Positions 1 through 11,798 of a stretch of DNA of 64,000 nt are shown in pieces. The notes under the pieces are model-generated. The model worked only from the letters and a program-made list of their open reading frames with translations, was not told where the DNA came from and did not search any database. Every line of letters starts with the position of its first letter. Position 1 is the stretch's first letter. The stretch is taken from positions 25,978,001 to 26,042,000 of the forward strand of contig NC_068569.1 of assembly GCF_025698545.1 (NCBI RefSeq). The letters run 5' to 3'. A program made the position numbers and the translations under genes. Source of the stretch: Gossypium raimondii (taxonomy: Eukaryota > Streptophyta > Magnoliopsida > Malvales > Malvaceae).

Positions 1-343
1 ATATTTTGACATCTTCTCAACTCATAAGAATTGTTATTTTTTTTCGTACATATAGATATCCAAAAAGAGGTTTTAAACATCTTGGTAGAGGAATGTCCTT
101 TTTCTTTTTAAGGACACATTTCTACATATATGTTTTTTAAAATTAGATATTCGTATTATGTGATAATTTGTTTAATTTATTTTTAAAAATCGATACATTA
201 ATAATTCATAATATAAATAACTATATATTTATATTTATATTATGTTGTGTTAATATTTCTTATTATATCTTTCCAAAAAATTCTTATTATATAATTTTTT
301 TATCTTATTTTAATTACTTTTCATATCATACACATCTGACATT

Positions 344-850
344 TAGGGCTGTAAATGAACCGAATTTGAACAAACAAACCTCTGTTCATATATGTTTGTT
401 TGTTTATTTTTGAGCTTGTTCGTGTTCAGTTTGTGTTCGTTAAGTATTTCAAATTTTTGTTCATGTTCGATTATTTAAAATTATGTGTGTTCATATTCGT
501 TTGTTTAATGTTCATGAACATATAATTGAACATGTTCACGAACAATGTTAATAAATAATAAACAAACAAACAATTAATAAATAAATAAAACATACACACA
601 TATATTGGTTAGATAGAAAATAGTCAAATATAAATATTAATAATTATATTATAAATGAAAAAAATACAAACCAAGATAATTTTATTAATATATACTAATG
701 GAATTTTTATAAGAAAATATAATTAATAAATAAACGAGCTTGTTGGTGGACATAAATGAACCAAACACACCTCTGTTCTTGTGTTTATTAAACGAACATA
801 AAAGTTTTGTTCGATCATATATACTCATTTATTTAGCTTAATAAGCAAAT
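344..850. repeat. Probable relic of a hAT-like non-autonomous element
   Basis: The segment opens with tagggctgtaaatgaacc, a sequence often seen at the termini of plant hAT-like MITEs. It is dominated by variants of 'gttcgtttgttta' and 'gaacaaacaaac'. A second copy of the opening block ('aaatgaaccaaacacacctctgttc'-type, about 755-780) occurs near the right end in direct orientation. I could not define a clean terminal inverted repeat or target duplication, so the family is a guess. Confidence 0.3.
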
Positions 851-1854
851 ATAAACGAAGAATTCATCCTATGACATTGCCCAACACGTTTGAAATGGTT
901 TCAGTTTCTTGTGTTTTTAGGTGTCGCATCTTTAGATTTTATCCAAAAGACAAATATATGGGAAAAGATTTAACAGCACATAATAAATAACACATTACTT
1001 TTAATTGCATGTAAAGTGTCCAAAATTTGTGTTAAGCTGTAAAGAAAGATGGTGAAATAATGTCAAGATTGTGATTATCATTTTCATTTTGAATGAAAAG
1101 AGAGGTGCACTTTATACTTTTATTTCATCTCTATCCTAGACAGCTAATATATATAAATCATATACTAAAGCTAAGAATATACCTATTTTTTTTATATAAT
1201 TAAATTATTTTTTAAATATTTTTTTTATCTTTCACCCCAAACTTGTAATATTTTACTTTTAACTCCTTATAATATCGAATTCCCATGGGCAGCCAATTTA
1301 TTTGGGGAAATGCTTTAGTTGAAAGCAATTGAAAGTCCTTATATTCCCGATTAGCTACCAAACCTACCCCTTTTTATTTATTTTTATCAAATATACTCAT
1401 TCTTTTCTAATTCATGGCATCATGCATGCATGCACCCGTTTATTCTTTTATATTCCTAACTTTTCATAATATTGACTATAATTACGTATGTTTGGATTAA
1501 AAGCAGAGGTGGAGGTTTAGCCCCCAAAATTTTAAGTTGAAAATTTTATCCTTTAAAGTTTTAAAAACTAATTAGACTTTTTTTAATCTTTTGAAAATTT
1601 TCATTATACATTTTCATTTTTTTAAATTTAATTAAACCCATTTAAAATATTTGAAACTTTTCATTAATCTCATAAAATTTTAAAATATTTTAATTAGACT
1701 CAATTTTTTAAATGATTCTCATTAAAACCCTAAAATTTTTAAAATTTTTCTAAACCTCTCAAATTTTAATCTTACGGTTCACCACAAAATCCAACCTTGA
1801 ACTTTTTTTTCCTTAAAGAAAACAAATTATGAATGCAGCGGCAAAGACAAGGAC

Positions 1855-2230
1855 CCTCCTAAAATTAAAATTTTTCATTTAGGTCTCTTTATAATTTATA
1901 AAATTTTAAATTAGCAATAGTGAGATTGTATTTTGCCCCAAAGTGATAAAAATTAGTTTAATTCTTTAAAAATTATTAAGATGTAGGCTATTGAAATGGT
2001 GAAATTGTATTTTTACTATCGTAAAATATACAATTTAATTTTGGCCCTCTAAAATAAAAAATTTCCCATTTAGGTCCCTTTATAATTTATAAAACTTTAA
2101 AATAGTAATGGTAAAATTGCACTTTGACCCCCAAAACGATAAAAGTTTAATTTAATCCTTTTAAAAAATATAAAGATATAAACCATTAAAATTATAAAAT
2201 TATATTTTTATTATCCCTTCCAAAACAAAT
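1855..2230. repeat. Two direct copies of a ~185-bp repeat unit
   Basis: Unit 1 (about 1855-2035) and unit 2 (about 2043-2230) share the order: 'taaaatt...tttcatttaggtc', 'ctttataatttataaaa', 'agtaatggtaaaattgca', 'gataaaa..ttaattta', then an AT-rich end. An inverted copy of the same unit lies at about 3845-4005, on the other side of the CYSTM gene. The arrangement resembles subterminal repeats of a DNA transposon, but no convincing termini are visible. Confidence 0.45.
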
Positions 2231-2832
2231 TATCTGGCTTGATCCATTGCCACCAGCTTATGACGAGGCCCGCACGAATCTTTTGAAGTAGAGGCAAGCA
2301 TGCAATTAAACTTTACTCTCTTAAATATTAATAATTTAAACTAAATCACACAAAAAAGAATTATCAAAAATTTTGAAATCATTCCAAACTCGTATGACAT
2401 GATTTCCAGCTTTGCCATTATTTAAAGTGATTATCCATTTGTCAACTGTTGGGTGATATGTTCGTAGTATCCTAGCTAGATTATTAATTACAATAACCGA
2501 AAAGAGAGAAGAAAAGAATTTGATTCTCCATTAGGATTTTGGAGGACATCAAACGAGTAAAATGGAATCTGGAAACAGTAACAATGGTGGCTTTACCGAC
2601 AGTTTTATCGGGAATCAGATTCCAAGACAAAAATTTAGCAACACGTAAAGTTGTAGAATTGTCAAGAATCCGCCAACTAGGTTTACCCTTTTGTTTAAAA
2701 TGAAAAAAAACTCACGCTTTAAATAACCAAATCCAGCGAAAGGAACTTCATCAGCTTGCACAACATTAACCATCATCAATACACTCAAATCTACCTCCAA
2801 CTTCCTTCTTTGATTTCTTTTTTCTTTCTCTC

Positions 2833-3202
2833 ATGGCTAAACAAAAAATCCCCGATCGAACAACCGAAGACAAATCTAAAGGTGAACCTCTCAATCTCAC
2901 ACATATCCATCAATTTTCTTGTCGTTTTATTGTTTCTCAATTGTCGATTATGATTGTTGTTGTTGTCCTTTTTTTCTATACTTAGATGAATTACCAGCAT
3001 GTTGTCCTCCGGTGACCAAAGCTAAGAGCGGAGGCAGGAAGAGAAGCTGCCTTGAAGGATGGTAAGTCTTCTATAAATCATTGGACTTGTAGTAGTCCCT
3101 CAAAATTATCCTAAAAAAATATAATATTATGCTTTGGAATTTGTTTGCAGTCTCTTTGCTTTGTGCTGCTGCTGGTTATGGGAGGCATGCTGCGACCTGT
3201 AG
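2833..3202 (+). CDS. Cysteine-rich transmembrane module (CYSTM) protein, 58 aa, three exons
   Basis: Spliced from exons 2833-2881, 2986-3061 and 3151-3202, all with GT-AG introns (gtgaac...ttag; gtaagt...gcag), giving 58 codons plus stop. The N-terminal half is hydrophilic and rich in Lys, Asp and Glu. A Cys-Cys-Pro-Pro motif follows at the start of exon 2, and the C-terminus is the family signature: Leu-Glu-Gly-Cys, then a short hydrophobic stretch with three adjacent Cys, Trp-Leu-Trp-Glu-Ala-Cys-Cys. CYSTM proteins are small tail-anchored membrane proteins linked to stress and metal tolerance in plants and fungi; the role of this one is inferred from family only. A TATA-like TTTAAATA sits at 2718-2725 and an AATAAA at 3431-3436. 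The gene is too short and too split for simple ORF finding. The family call is firm; the first-exon start is the only in-frame ATG that keeps the frame. Confidence 0.85.
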
Positions 3203-4727
3203 GAATAATGGAGCAGTCTGATGGCAAAGAATCTTTAAACCCTAATTATGAAAATCACATATGAAACCTTTTATGTCTCTTTTTTTTGGTTTGTTTTTAA
3301 TCTAATTGATCATTTTGTAATTTAAACAATACATACATATGGTACGTTATAGTTCCCTAAGTTTAAATCACATGTTTCATAATATACTTTCTTTTCTTTT
3401 TGATCCTTTCGACATACGTGAGTGATTATCAATAAAATTATACCATGTTTTGCTTGTAATTATCGAATTTGTCCGCTTGTGATCAAAGGAATTTTATTAT
3501 GCCAAAAGGCTTTGATATATTTATTGGGTAAATGTTCATCAAACTATTAGAATATCATTTTTTGGTCCTGGGCGTTATAAATTGTTCAGAATTGTTAGTC
3601 ATCATAGTTTTTGATGTTTTTTTTATTTCTATCACTTATCTTTTAAAAATTATGTTTTAGTCCTATATTTAACGATTTTAAAGTATTTGATGTAGTTTTT
3701 TTTTATGTTTTATCTTTATTTATGTTTGCGTTAGTGCTTTTCGGCATCTTTGCTATCCCCACATCCATTACAGGCCAGGGAATCTTTTGTTCTTAGTGTT
3801 TTCTAATATCAACAAATGCCGAAGCATCTAAAAATCATAGTTGAAATTAAATTGTATATTTTTATAATAGTAAAAATGTAAATTTTTATTTTAGTAGTCT
3901 ACATCTGTATAATTTTTAAAAGGCCAAAGTGTAATTTTACCATTACTAATTTAAAATTTTATAAATTATAACGGGCCTAAATAAAAAAATTTCATTTTAG
4001 AGGGGTCGGCCGCAGTAAACGAAAAAACTAATCCACCATAGCATCAATAAGATGGTCTCATCCTCTCCTTCAAGAAGAAAATTCAATCCAGTGAATCTAT
4101 CGCTCCCTCAATCATAAAACCAAACTCGCCCAAGCCACAACCTTCAACATAAATTGGAAACCTGCTACAGATGCAAATCCAGAAAACCAACCTTTGAAAT
4201 GTGTTGATACAAGGCTTAACAGAGGAGTTTCGAAAGGAGGTTGTGTGCGATTAGTAGCGATGTTGGCTTGAAGAGTAGGCAAAGGCATAATAAGAGAGGT
4301 CATGAATTGGATGAGAGCTTCAAGGAAGTGGACAATGGGTGAATTGTTGTTTGGGTAGTGGGGGAAAAGGTTTGGTTTGAGGGAAGCTCAGCGTTGATGG
4401 GGTTGTTACTGGTCTCCAAAGCCGAGGAATTGACAGCGTTGGTGGAGTTGACGGGCTTTTGAGGGTTGAGAGTAACATCATTATGAGAAGTAGTCATCGT
4501 AAGGTCTACGCTAACTATAACAATTGTTGATGCAAGGCTCAACAGAGGAGGAAATGAGTGGAGTAAGTGGTGGTTCTGTGGAGGCTGGTTTACCTAAAGA
4601 GACGAAGAGCTGGAAGGAACAAGACGACAGGTTGATCGTTGGGAGAAAAAGTATTTAGGCAAAGTAACTTTAGTGCTGGAAAATCGATCCATTCTTCATT
4701 GCTGGAAGAGTATTTATAAGAGAGATC
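3203..4727. other. Intergenic; includes an inverted repeat copy and two broken minus-strand ORFs
   Basis: Positions 3203-3840 are the 3' flank of the CYSTM gene and AT-rich spacer. Positions 3845-4005 are an inverted copy of the repeat at 1855-2230. From about 4010 to 4700 base composition is less AT-rich. The minus strand carries two short open stretches (4542-4300 and 4303-4112), rich in Thr, Ser, Asn and Pro, separated by a stop. I do not recognise them; they could be the remains of a gene or of a retroelement gag. Confidence 0.4.
3845..4005. repeat. Inverted copy of the 1855-2230 repeat
   Basis: Reading the minus strand from about 4005 gives the same series of blocks as the units at 1855-2230: the 'catttaggcccgttataatttataaaatttta' region, 'agtaatggtaaaattacac', then the AT-rich end. 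Together the copies form an inverted pair about 1.6 kb apart, with the CYSTM gene between them. Confidence 0.45.
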
Positions 4728-7208
4728 TGTTGACACCATTTTTTTGACAAACCAGGGTCGACTTGGATTTTGAAAATGAAAACGAAAACGGTAGTCGCCA
4801 CCAATCCTTTTTGATGAGGTGTGATCGGATCACCTCGAAAAGTGGATTATATTAAAACAACGATTTTGGTCCACGAAATTCAGAAAAACAGGTTCGGGAG
4901 TCGGTTATGTACGAGGAAGGATTAGCACCCTCGTAACTCTCAAAATTGGTACCTAGTTGATTAATTAATGTCTTAGTGTCGAAGATTGAAAACTTTAAAG
5001 AGATTTAAAATACGATCCTTTATTGAAATGTTGAAAATTTTCAGGAAAAGGGCATATTTCACGTTAATCGAGAAAGAGAATTATATCCAGTAAGTTAGGA
5101 CACAATGTCTTGAATTCCCGATGCACGAATGAATGCCAGAAATTTACTTATTTAAAAGATATTTAGCTATCTCGGATTAAAAAAAGGGATCATGCCGAGT
5201 AAGTTAGGACACGATCTTTTCTTAATTCCCGAGATTGTTTAAAAGTTTAAGTTTGAAAAGATTCGTATGTTTGAATTCATCGAGAAAGTCGAAACCCCGT
5301 AAGTTAGGGCACGACCTTTTCGAATCTCAAAATACGAAATTTTGCTTATTTTAAAGTCGTGATTTATACCTTAAATAAAGTAATAAAACACAATGTCAAT
5401 ATGGGTAGCAAGACAATAATAAATACGACGATGTAAACATAACGCGAGCAACCACAACAAAATGATAAATAAATAAATAAAAGATGACAAAACAATTATA
5501 CATGAAATAATAAACAACTAGGGCTAAAACATTTCATAAAAATAATGATGAACACATAAATAAATAAAAGATAAAACAATAATAACAATTAGAAAATAAA
5601 TAAAATTATAAAAGAAAAATATATGTATGTATATTTATATATAACAAAGTTTAAAATGAAAGAAAAGATATAAATAAATAAATATTAATATTAATATTAA
5701 TAATAGAATAACAAATAATCTAAAGTTTTAAAAAGAAAAGATATATATATAATTATATAATAATATATAATAAGACAAATATATTTAAAATTTAAATAAG
5801 TAAATATGAATAAAATATAGTAATAGTAATACTTTGAAGGTATAAAAGGACATAATAAATAATAAATAATAAATAATAAATAATAAAATCATATAATAAG
5901 ATAATTATATACACAAAGAAAAATGCATATATATAAAATAAAATAAAAAGTTAAAAATGATACAAAACTAATTAATATATTAATACAATAGCAACGAATA
6001 AATAAAAGGAAAATAAAACTAATAATAATAAATAATAATAATATCAAATTTGTTAATTTTAATAAGAAAATAACCAAAATAGCAAAAAAAGACTAAATTG
6101 AATTAAAAACAAAATTCGGGGTCAAATTGCAAATAAATTAAAGGGGAGGGACTATTCTGAATGCGCGAATAACAATGAGGGACTAAGAGGATAATTTTCC
6201 CCGCCCCCCAAAACGCCCAGTTCCATTAAAGACCAAATTGAAATCGCGAAAAAATCACAAGGGTAAAATTAAAAAAACTAAAAGTACTTGATTGTAAAAC
6301 CATTAAAAAGCGGAAGGACTAAAAGGGTAAATAACCCAAAGCTCAAAAACACACGGATCCCCTGGAGCGGGTCGGGTCGGCCAGCGGGTCAGGCCAAAAC
6401 GGCGTCGTTTTGGAGCTTTATAAATATAAAAAATCCCAAAAAAAACATTTGAAACCCTATTTTGAAAAAAAAGAAGAAGCCCCCCTCTTTTTCTCTGTTT
6501 TCTCTCTGGGCTTTGCCTAGAATTCAACAATGGGACCGCCGCCACCGCCACACCGACCACCGTACATGGTGGCCAGAAAATTCAAAAAGTACATTTATAT
6601 ATATATATATATGCTATATATATGTATATTTTAAATAAAAGGAAAATAATGAATAAAAAAGAATTTTCGAATATAGACAGTCACTAAAAAACAAGAAAAA
6701 ATGATGAAAAAAAGAGACCTTTCGTGCTTTTTCTTTTGATCTGTTTTGCTCTTTTTATTATTTTGAATCTGTTTTTTTTTTCTATTTTTTCATTCCAAAA
6801 AAATCATCCCCATTTTCAATGGTTTATCATGGCTTTTATAGCCATTTTTACAAGGTTTTTTTAATCTATTTGTTGTCACTTCTTGCAGGCAAGTGGGTGA
6901 AGCAGGTGGTGGCAGTGCAAAGTGCAGGCGATGTGATGTGAGGCGTCGGCTGGGGGTTAAAGACCCTAGGTGCGGTGCACCTAGGGTTAGGTTTTTTGTT
7001 TGTTTGCTGAAAATGGGTTGGATTGTTTTGGGCTGCTGGTTCTTTAATTTTTTGGGTTTGGGCTGTTTAGATTTTGGGCTTGGGTCTGTTGGGCTAAGTT
7101 CATTCTGATTTGGGCCACATTAGGCCTGTTTGTAATTTGGACTTCATGGACCCTTTAATAATTGTTATTTTGGGTTTTATTGGGCCCCGAGCAAAATGGC
7201 CTACAACA
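4728..7208 (-). mobile_element. Solo LTR related to the Tat/Ogre element, reverse orientation
   Basis: It starts TGTTGACACC and ends GGCCTACAACA, so both ends carry the inverted TGTTG/CAACA termini of an LTR. Flanking pentamers are agatc (4723-4727) and atatc (7209-7213), a target duplication with one mismatch. The minus strand matches the LTRs of the full-length element at 31708-48359 over its last ~700 bases: the CAACCACTTTTCGAGGTGA-type block, the 'gggtgctaatccttcctcg' block and three copies of the CCTAACTTACTGG-type motif. The TGTAGGCC start also corresponds. The central part (5400-6100) is AT-rich and diverged. A TATA-like sequence lies at about 6418-6430 (minus). No internal coding region is attached, so this is a solo LTR left by recombination. 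Its divergence indicates a different subfamily or an older insertion. Confidence 0.75.
5087..5309 (-). promoter_or_regulatory. Three hairpins with the shared loop motif in the solo LTR
   Basis: The reverse complement of CCTAACTTACTGG occurs at 5087-5099 (exact), about 5195-5208 (one extra base) and about 5296-5309 (variant CCCGTAAGTTAGGG). The second copy lies between arms that pair well (TCTCGG-ATTAA on the left, CCCGAGA on the right). The third lies between TTCGTAT...AAAGTCG and CGACC...ATACGAA. It is the counterpart of the array at 33480-33731. The function is unknown. Confidence 0.55.
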
Positions 7209-8185
7209 ATATCCTTTTGTCCACTAGTGTGACGTGGCAGGATAAACACTTAATCTCGCCAAACGCATAAAGGATATTCACGGTGGGCCTCATCCTATTA
7301 TTCATTCAATCAATACAAAGTTATTGTGCTCAAGTGGACCATTTATTATCTTATAGGTGTGTTCACATTTGAGTAATGTTTTTAAAACAGGTGCCTAGTT
7401 TTTCCAAGGGAGCGAAGAGTTGGTGCTCTTCTGGCGGATGATCCAACAAAATCTCTTCTCGAGTTGAGTCTGTAACACCTCAGGGCTGGCGGGTCTAATG
7501 TTTTGATGTATAGTAGTTAAATAGTATGTCTGGAAAGTGTAATCCGCCCAATTGCTCATTTTGGTGTATACGCATGGTCGTATAGAAACCGTCATAAAAG
7601 TATAGTAAAGATTTAACACTTGATGAACCAATTGAAATAACGTTGAATACGAGAGAATAATGCTTACACAAAGTGTGCTTGTAATTATAACTGTATTTGC
7701 TCACACAAGCTGTGAAATGGGCCTGCTCACACGACCTATGGATCAAGATGTTAAACTACACGATATTGCTCACGCGAGTTGTGGAGAATCCACAATAAAT
7801 GTAGGACCTTAGGCATTGGTAGGACATCAAAGACTAACACCCAAATTATAATAACCCTAATGATATGTCATTTGTATCCTAAGCATTCACGAGGTTCATA
7901 CGGGCCACATATCATGTTCAAATCTTATATCTTTATTTACATTATACCATTTCAAGCATACATTCAAGTATTTCTCATTTTTCAAACATACTCATTAATT
8001 TAACTAATTCCATAATTTAATCTGAGTCACTAATCTCCATTTATCAACAAATTTAACTATGACTAACATAAATAATAATTAGCATACCTGTAAAAGTAGC
8101 AATTAATAAGTTAATTCGATATACGAACTTACCTAGACAAAAACAGTTACGAATACAACGTTGATTACTAATCCGTTAACTTAGC

Positions 8186-11100
8186 TATAACAGCCCAGTT
8201 TAAATCCTAGACGAAATAGTGGTTTTGAAACCACAAATTTGAGGTCGTAAAATTATTTTAATATTATTTTTGGTATTTACAGCATATTATTTGATATGTG
8301 TGAAAATTTCGAGAAGTAATTTTATTGATTGGTTGGTTAATTTGATAAAAGGACTTAATCGCGCAAAATGTAAAAGTTGTATGCTATTTGTTAATGTGCT
8401 CTATTGCTATGGCTTATTAACTATGAAGTCCTTATTATGCAAATGGACCATTGATAAGGTTAATGGACAATAATGACCATCCACTAAGTGTTTATAAATT
8501 ATATTGACTAAGATTGAATAAGTAATTTTAGAAATAATGTTATTATTAAATAAAACAAAGTTAAAATATGCTTATATTCTTGCATGTTCAACCGAATATA
8601 GAGAAAAGAAATAAGGTTTGAAGCTTGGTGAATTTCGGCACCTTTAAATCTTGATTTAGGTATGTTCTTTGCTCGGTTTTTGATGATTTTTATGTTTTTC
8701 AGATCATTGCTTCGTATTCTAACTAGCCCATGCCCTAATTTTCAGAATTTGTGATTTGCCATTGATGATAGCTTGATTTTTTTTATTGTTTGATAATGAA
8801 AAATAAATACTTGTTGATAGATTAATATGTTTAATTAAATGATTTTTGATAAAAATGTGTATTATAAGGATTAAATGGTGAAATTTGTAAATTGAAGGGT
8901 CAAATTGTGAAATAAATTGAATAAATGGGCTGCTAAGGACCTAAGGTAAATTCAGCCTAACATGGGTTTGTTGAAATTTTGAGTAATTTGTGTTATTTTG
9001 AAATAGGGACTAAATTGTAAAAATGTGAAATGTTAGGGGCTAAAATGAAAAATTCCCAAATTATGTATTTTTGGATAAAATTGAATGAATATGTTATTAA
9101 ACAAGCCAAATTTGAATTGAATTAGATCAAGAAAAGAGGAGATCGAATTTGGATCGGGGAAAAATCGAAAATTTTTGAATAGTCGTCCGGTTCGTTCGTG
9201 TCCATACGAGGTAAGTTCATAAGTAAATAAATGTTGTTAATTTGAAAGTATGTGTGTTATATGTGCTGAATTGAATTATAATAAGTATATGTGTATATGT
9301 CGAACTGAATTAAGCACTAGAGAACTAGTTACGAGCTTGAATCGATCGAATTATGACGTCCGAAAGCCCTGTACGAACCATAGGAATAGTATAAGATACA
9401 TATGTCATGACATAGGATTCTGATATGAGTTATCATGTAAGACCACATCTGGGACGTTGGCATCAATTTGAGATTTACGTGTGAGACCATGTCTAAGACA
9501 TCGGCATCGTATACGATTCATGTAAGACCCTATCTGGGACAGTGGCATCGATATTTGATTACATGTAAGACCACATCCGGGACGTTGTATCCTTATTGAT
9601 TCTGAACGGTTCAACGGGCAATATCGAGAAATGAATGACTATGTGAAAGTATATTCGATTCAGGTACATACGAAGTGTATATGATATTCAAGAATGAAAG
9701 GTGAGTATGTTTCAAATGACGATATGTGAAATACATGACAATGAATGAAATTAATGTATATAAATGAACGTTGTGATACATATACTTGTTATATGAAATT
9801 GTAATGAAATAAGCTTAATTATATTCAAGAGTTCGAATACCATGAAATTGTGGTCCTATGTTTCGAACATGGGATTTATGAAACATGAAACATGGTTTTG
9901 AGGTATGCTAGTTTGGTTTGAAAGATGATTAGATAAATGTTATTGATAAGGTTAAATTATTAAATATGTTATGTATATGTGAAAGAGTTAAATAAGCATG
10001 TTTTGATTTGTTGGTTATGTGTTTTGTATGACCGAATGTGATATATTTGAATGAGGAGTATATATGGTTCGAACAGTGGAATTATGAAGCATGTGTAATA
10101 TGATTTTGATGTATGGTAGTTAATTTGAATTTTGAATTGAAAATGAGATTGAAATGGTTGAATTTTAAAGCATGGTTTATATGTTCATTGATAAATAAGG
10201 TAAGTGAAGTTGTGTAATGTGACAATATGGATTATATGAGAAAAGTGGTTGTATATGTGTATGAGATTAACTAAATTCAGTCTATTCGAATTGAATTATA
10301 AATGTTGCTATGATGAATTATTTGCTTATGGCTTACTAAGCTTTCAAAGCTTACTTTGTGTATTTTCCCTATGTTTACAGAGTTTCAGAGACTTGCTTGG
10401 ATTGGAAGTCATAGGAGACCACATCACAGTATCTAGTTTTTGCTTAGGTAAATAAATGCTTTGAGTTTTGGTTATGTGGCATGTATAGGCTAGTTTTGAT
10501 ATACTGGTTTTGGAATTTGTGTGTATATATATATATGCGAAAATGGCTTAATCATGATGTTAATGCTTGTGTGTATTCGGTCATATCTCAAGATTATTAT
10601 GGAAGTATGTTTCATGGTGTATATATGTGTGGTATTTGGTCATATGATTCAGTTTGAATAATGAGTTAGTTGAAGATTGTGTTTTGCTAAAATGCATGAG
10701 TTTCTATAAACTAAGTTTGGTATAATTAATGGCTTGTATATTGGTTGTTTAGGTATGGTTGGTGATGGCAAAGTATGCACATGTTTTATGCTTAAATGGT
10801 TGGTCATTTAGGTTCGGTTTTTAAATGACTCATTGGATGGTTGAAAAGGGTGATGTCTAGACATGATTTTAGCATGCGAACTATGCATGATATGTCTATT
10901 TATTAGTGTTCGAAAATGGTTCAAATTGATATGTAATATGTGCATAATTTTGTAATGTGAAAAGAGGCATATTTTGGTAATGTGATAATGCTAGTTATTA
11001 TATATTTTGTTAATGGAAATTAAGCTGTGGGAAATGGTCGAATTGGTATAATATACAAATGTGTAAAGCTTATAAATTTGGTATACTTGATTCGGCAACT

Positions 11101-11798
11101 GAGTTTAGGAATAGTTATTGTTACTGTAGCATATTGCGCATGAAATTATAATGTATTAAAACTACATTTGACCATCTGGTGATATTTGATAATGACCTAT
11201 ATTTGGATAATTAATAGGTCGTATAATATGGATTTGTTTGACTTGATTTGCTAACGCACTTAGGTTTATAAGATGATACGTTTAATAATTAGCCATTGAA
11301 TTAGATGTATACAAAAGAATGAGATGAAATATGTGATTGTTATATGGAATAAAATATATTTGATTATGTTTTAGGTATTCGAATGCCATGAATAGATAGA
11401 CATATGCTTTGAACATTAAATTTATGAAGCATAAGAAACAAGATATGGATATATATTAGTTGGTACGAATATTTGAATAAGTACATGGTAATGACTTGGT
11501 TGGGTTTCAGAGCATGGTTTGTAATGCAAATTTGGTTTATGTGATTGAGTTAATTATGGCTACTTGGTTCGTGAATGATTCATGATTTATTTAATTGGAT
11601 ATGTGATATATATATATGTAATGACTTGACATTTATGAATGATTGGTGAGATGTTATTTGAGCTTGAGATTTTTGATAAAGAAGTTGATAAAATTTTATA
11701 CATGAACTGTAATAAGTGATTGTTCGGAAATGTTTTTTTTTGTCTGGTAACGCCTCGTAACCCTAATCTGGCAACGGATACGGGATAGGGGTTTTACA
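8186..11798 (-). mobile_element. Solo LTR with perfect TTAGC target duplication, 3.6 kb
   Basis: It begins TATAACAGCCCAG (expected TGTAACAGCC, one change at the second base) and ends GATAGGGGTTTTACA, the reverse complement of a TGTAAAACCCC start. The 5 bases before (8181-8185) and after (11799-11803) are both ttagc. The same termini and the 'gtggtttt-gaaaccacaaat' block are shared with the element at 57779-60201, so both belong to one family. It carries an internal minisatellite (9434-9592). No retroviral-type protein domain is present. It lies inside the older LTR-like sequence 7471-12811. Confidence 0.75.
9434..9592. repeat. Minisatellite, four units of 41-44 bp inside the LTR
   Basis: Four units are built on 'catgtaagaccacatctggg' followed by 'acgttggcatc' and a variable tail. 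The core agacc recurs at 9440, 9484, 9525 and 9568, giving spacings of 44, 41 and 43. The related LTR at 57779-60201 lacks the array, so it arose or expanded within a subfamily. Confidence 0.7.

Larger units (their letters stand above)
1..2560. other. AT-rich intergenic DNA with decayed repeats
   Basis: I see no gene in this stretch. It is strongly AT-rich with many homopolymer runs. Positions 344-850 look like a decayed transposon fragment, and 1855-2230 holds a direct repeat; both are listed separately. Positions 1500-1800 are a low-complexity stretch built from short variants of 'ttaaaatttt' interrupted by 'taaaccc', typical of degraded plant repeat DNA. Confidence 0.6.

Noticed and set aside
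4112-4542. Two minus-strand ORFs that might be parts of a gene
   Set aside because: They are in separate frames with a stop between them, low complexity (Thr/Ser/Asn) and no recognised domain; kept only as a remark.
6303-7108. Short ORFs within the solo LTR 4728-7208
   Set aside because: They lie within LTR sequence, on both strands, without domains.
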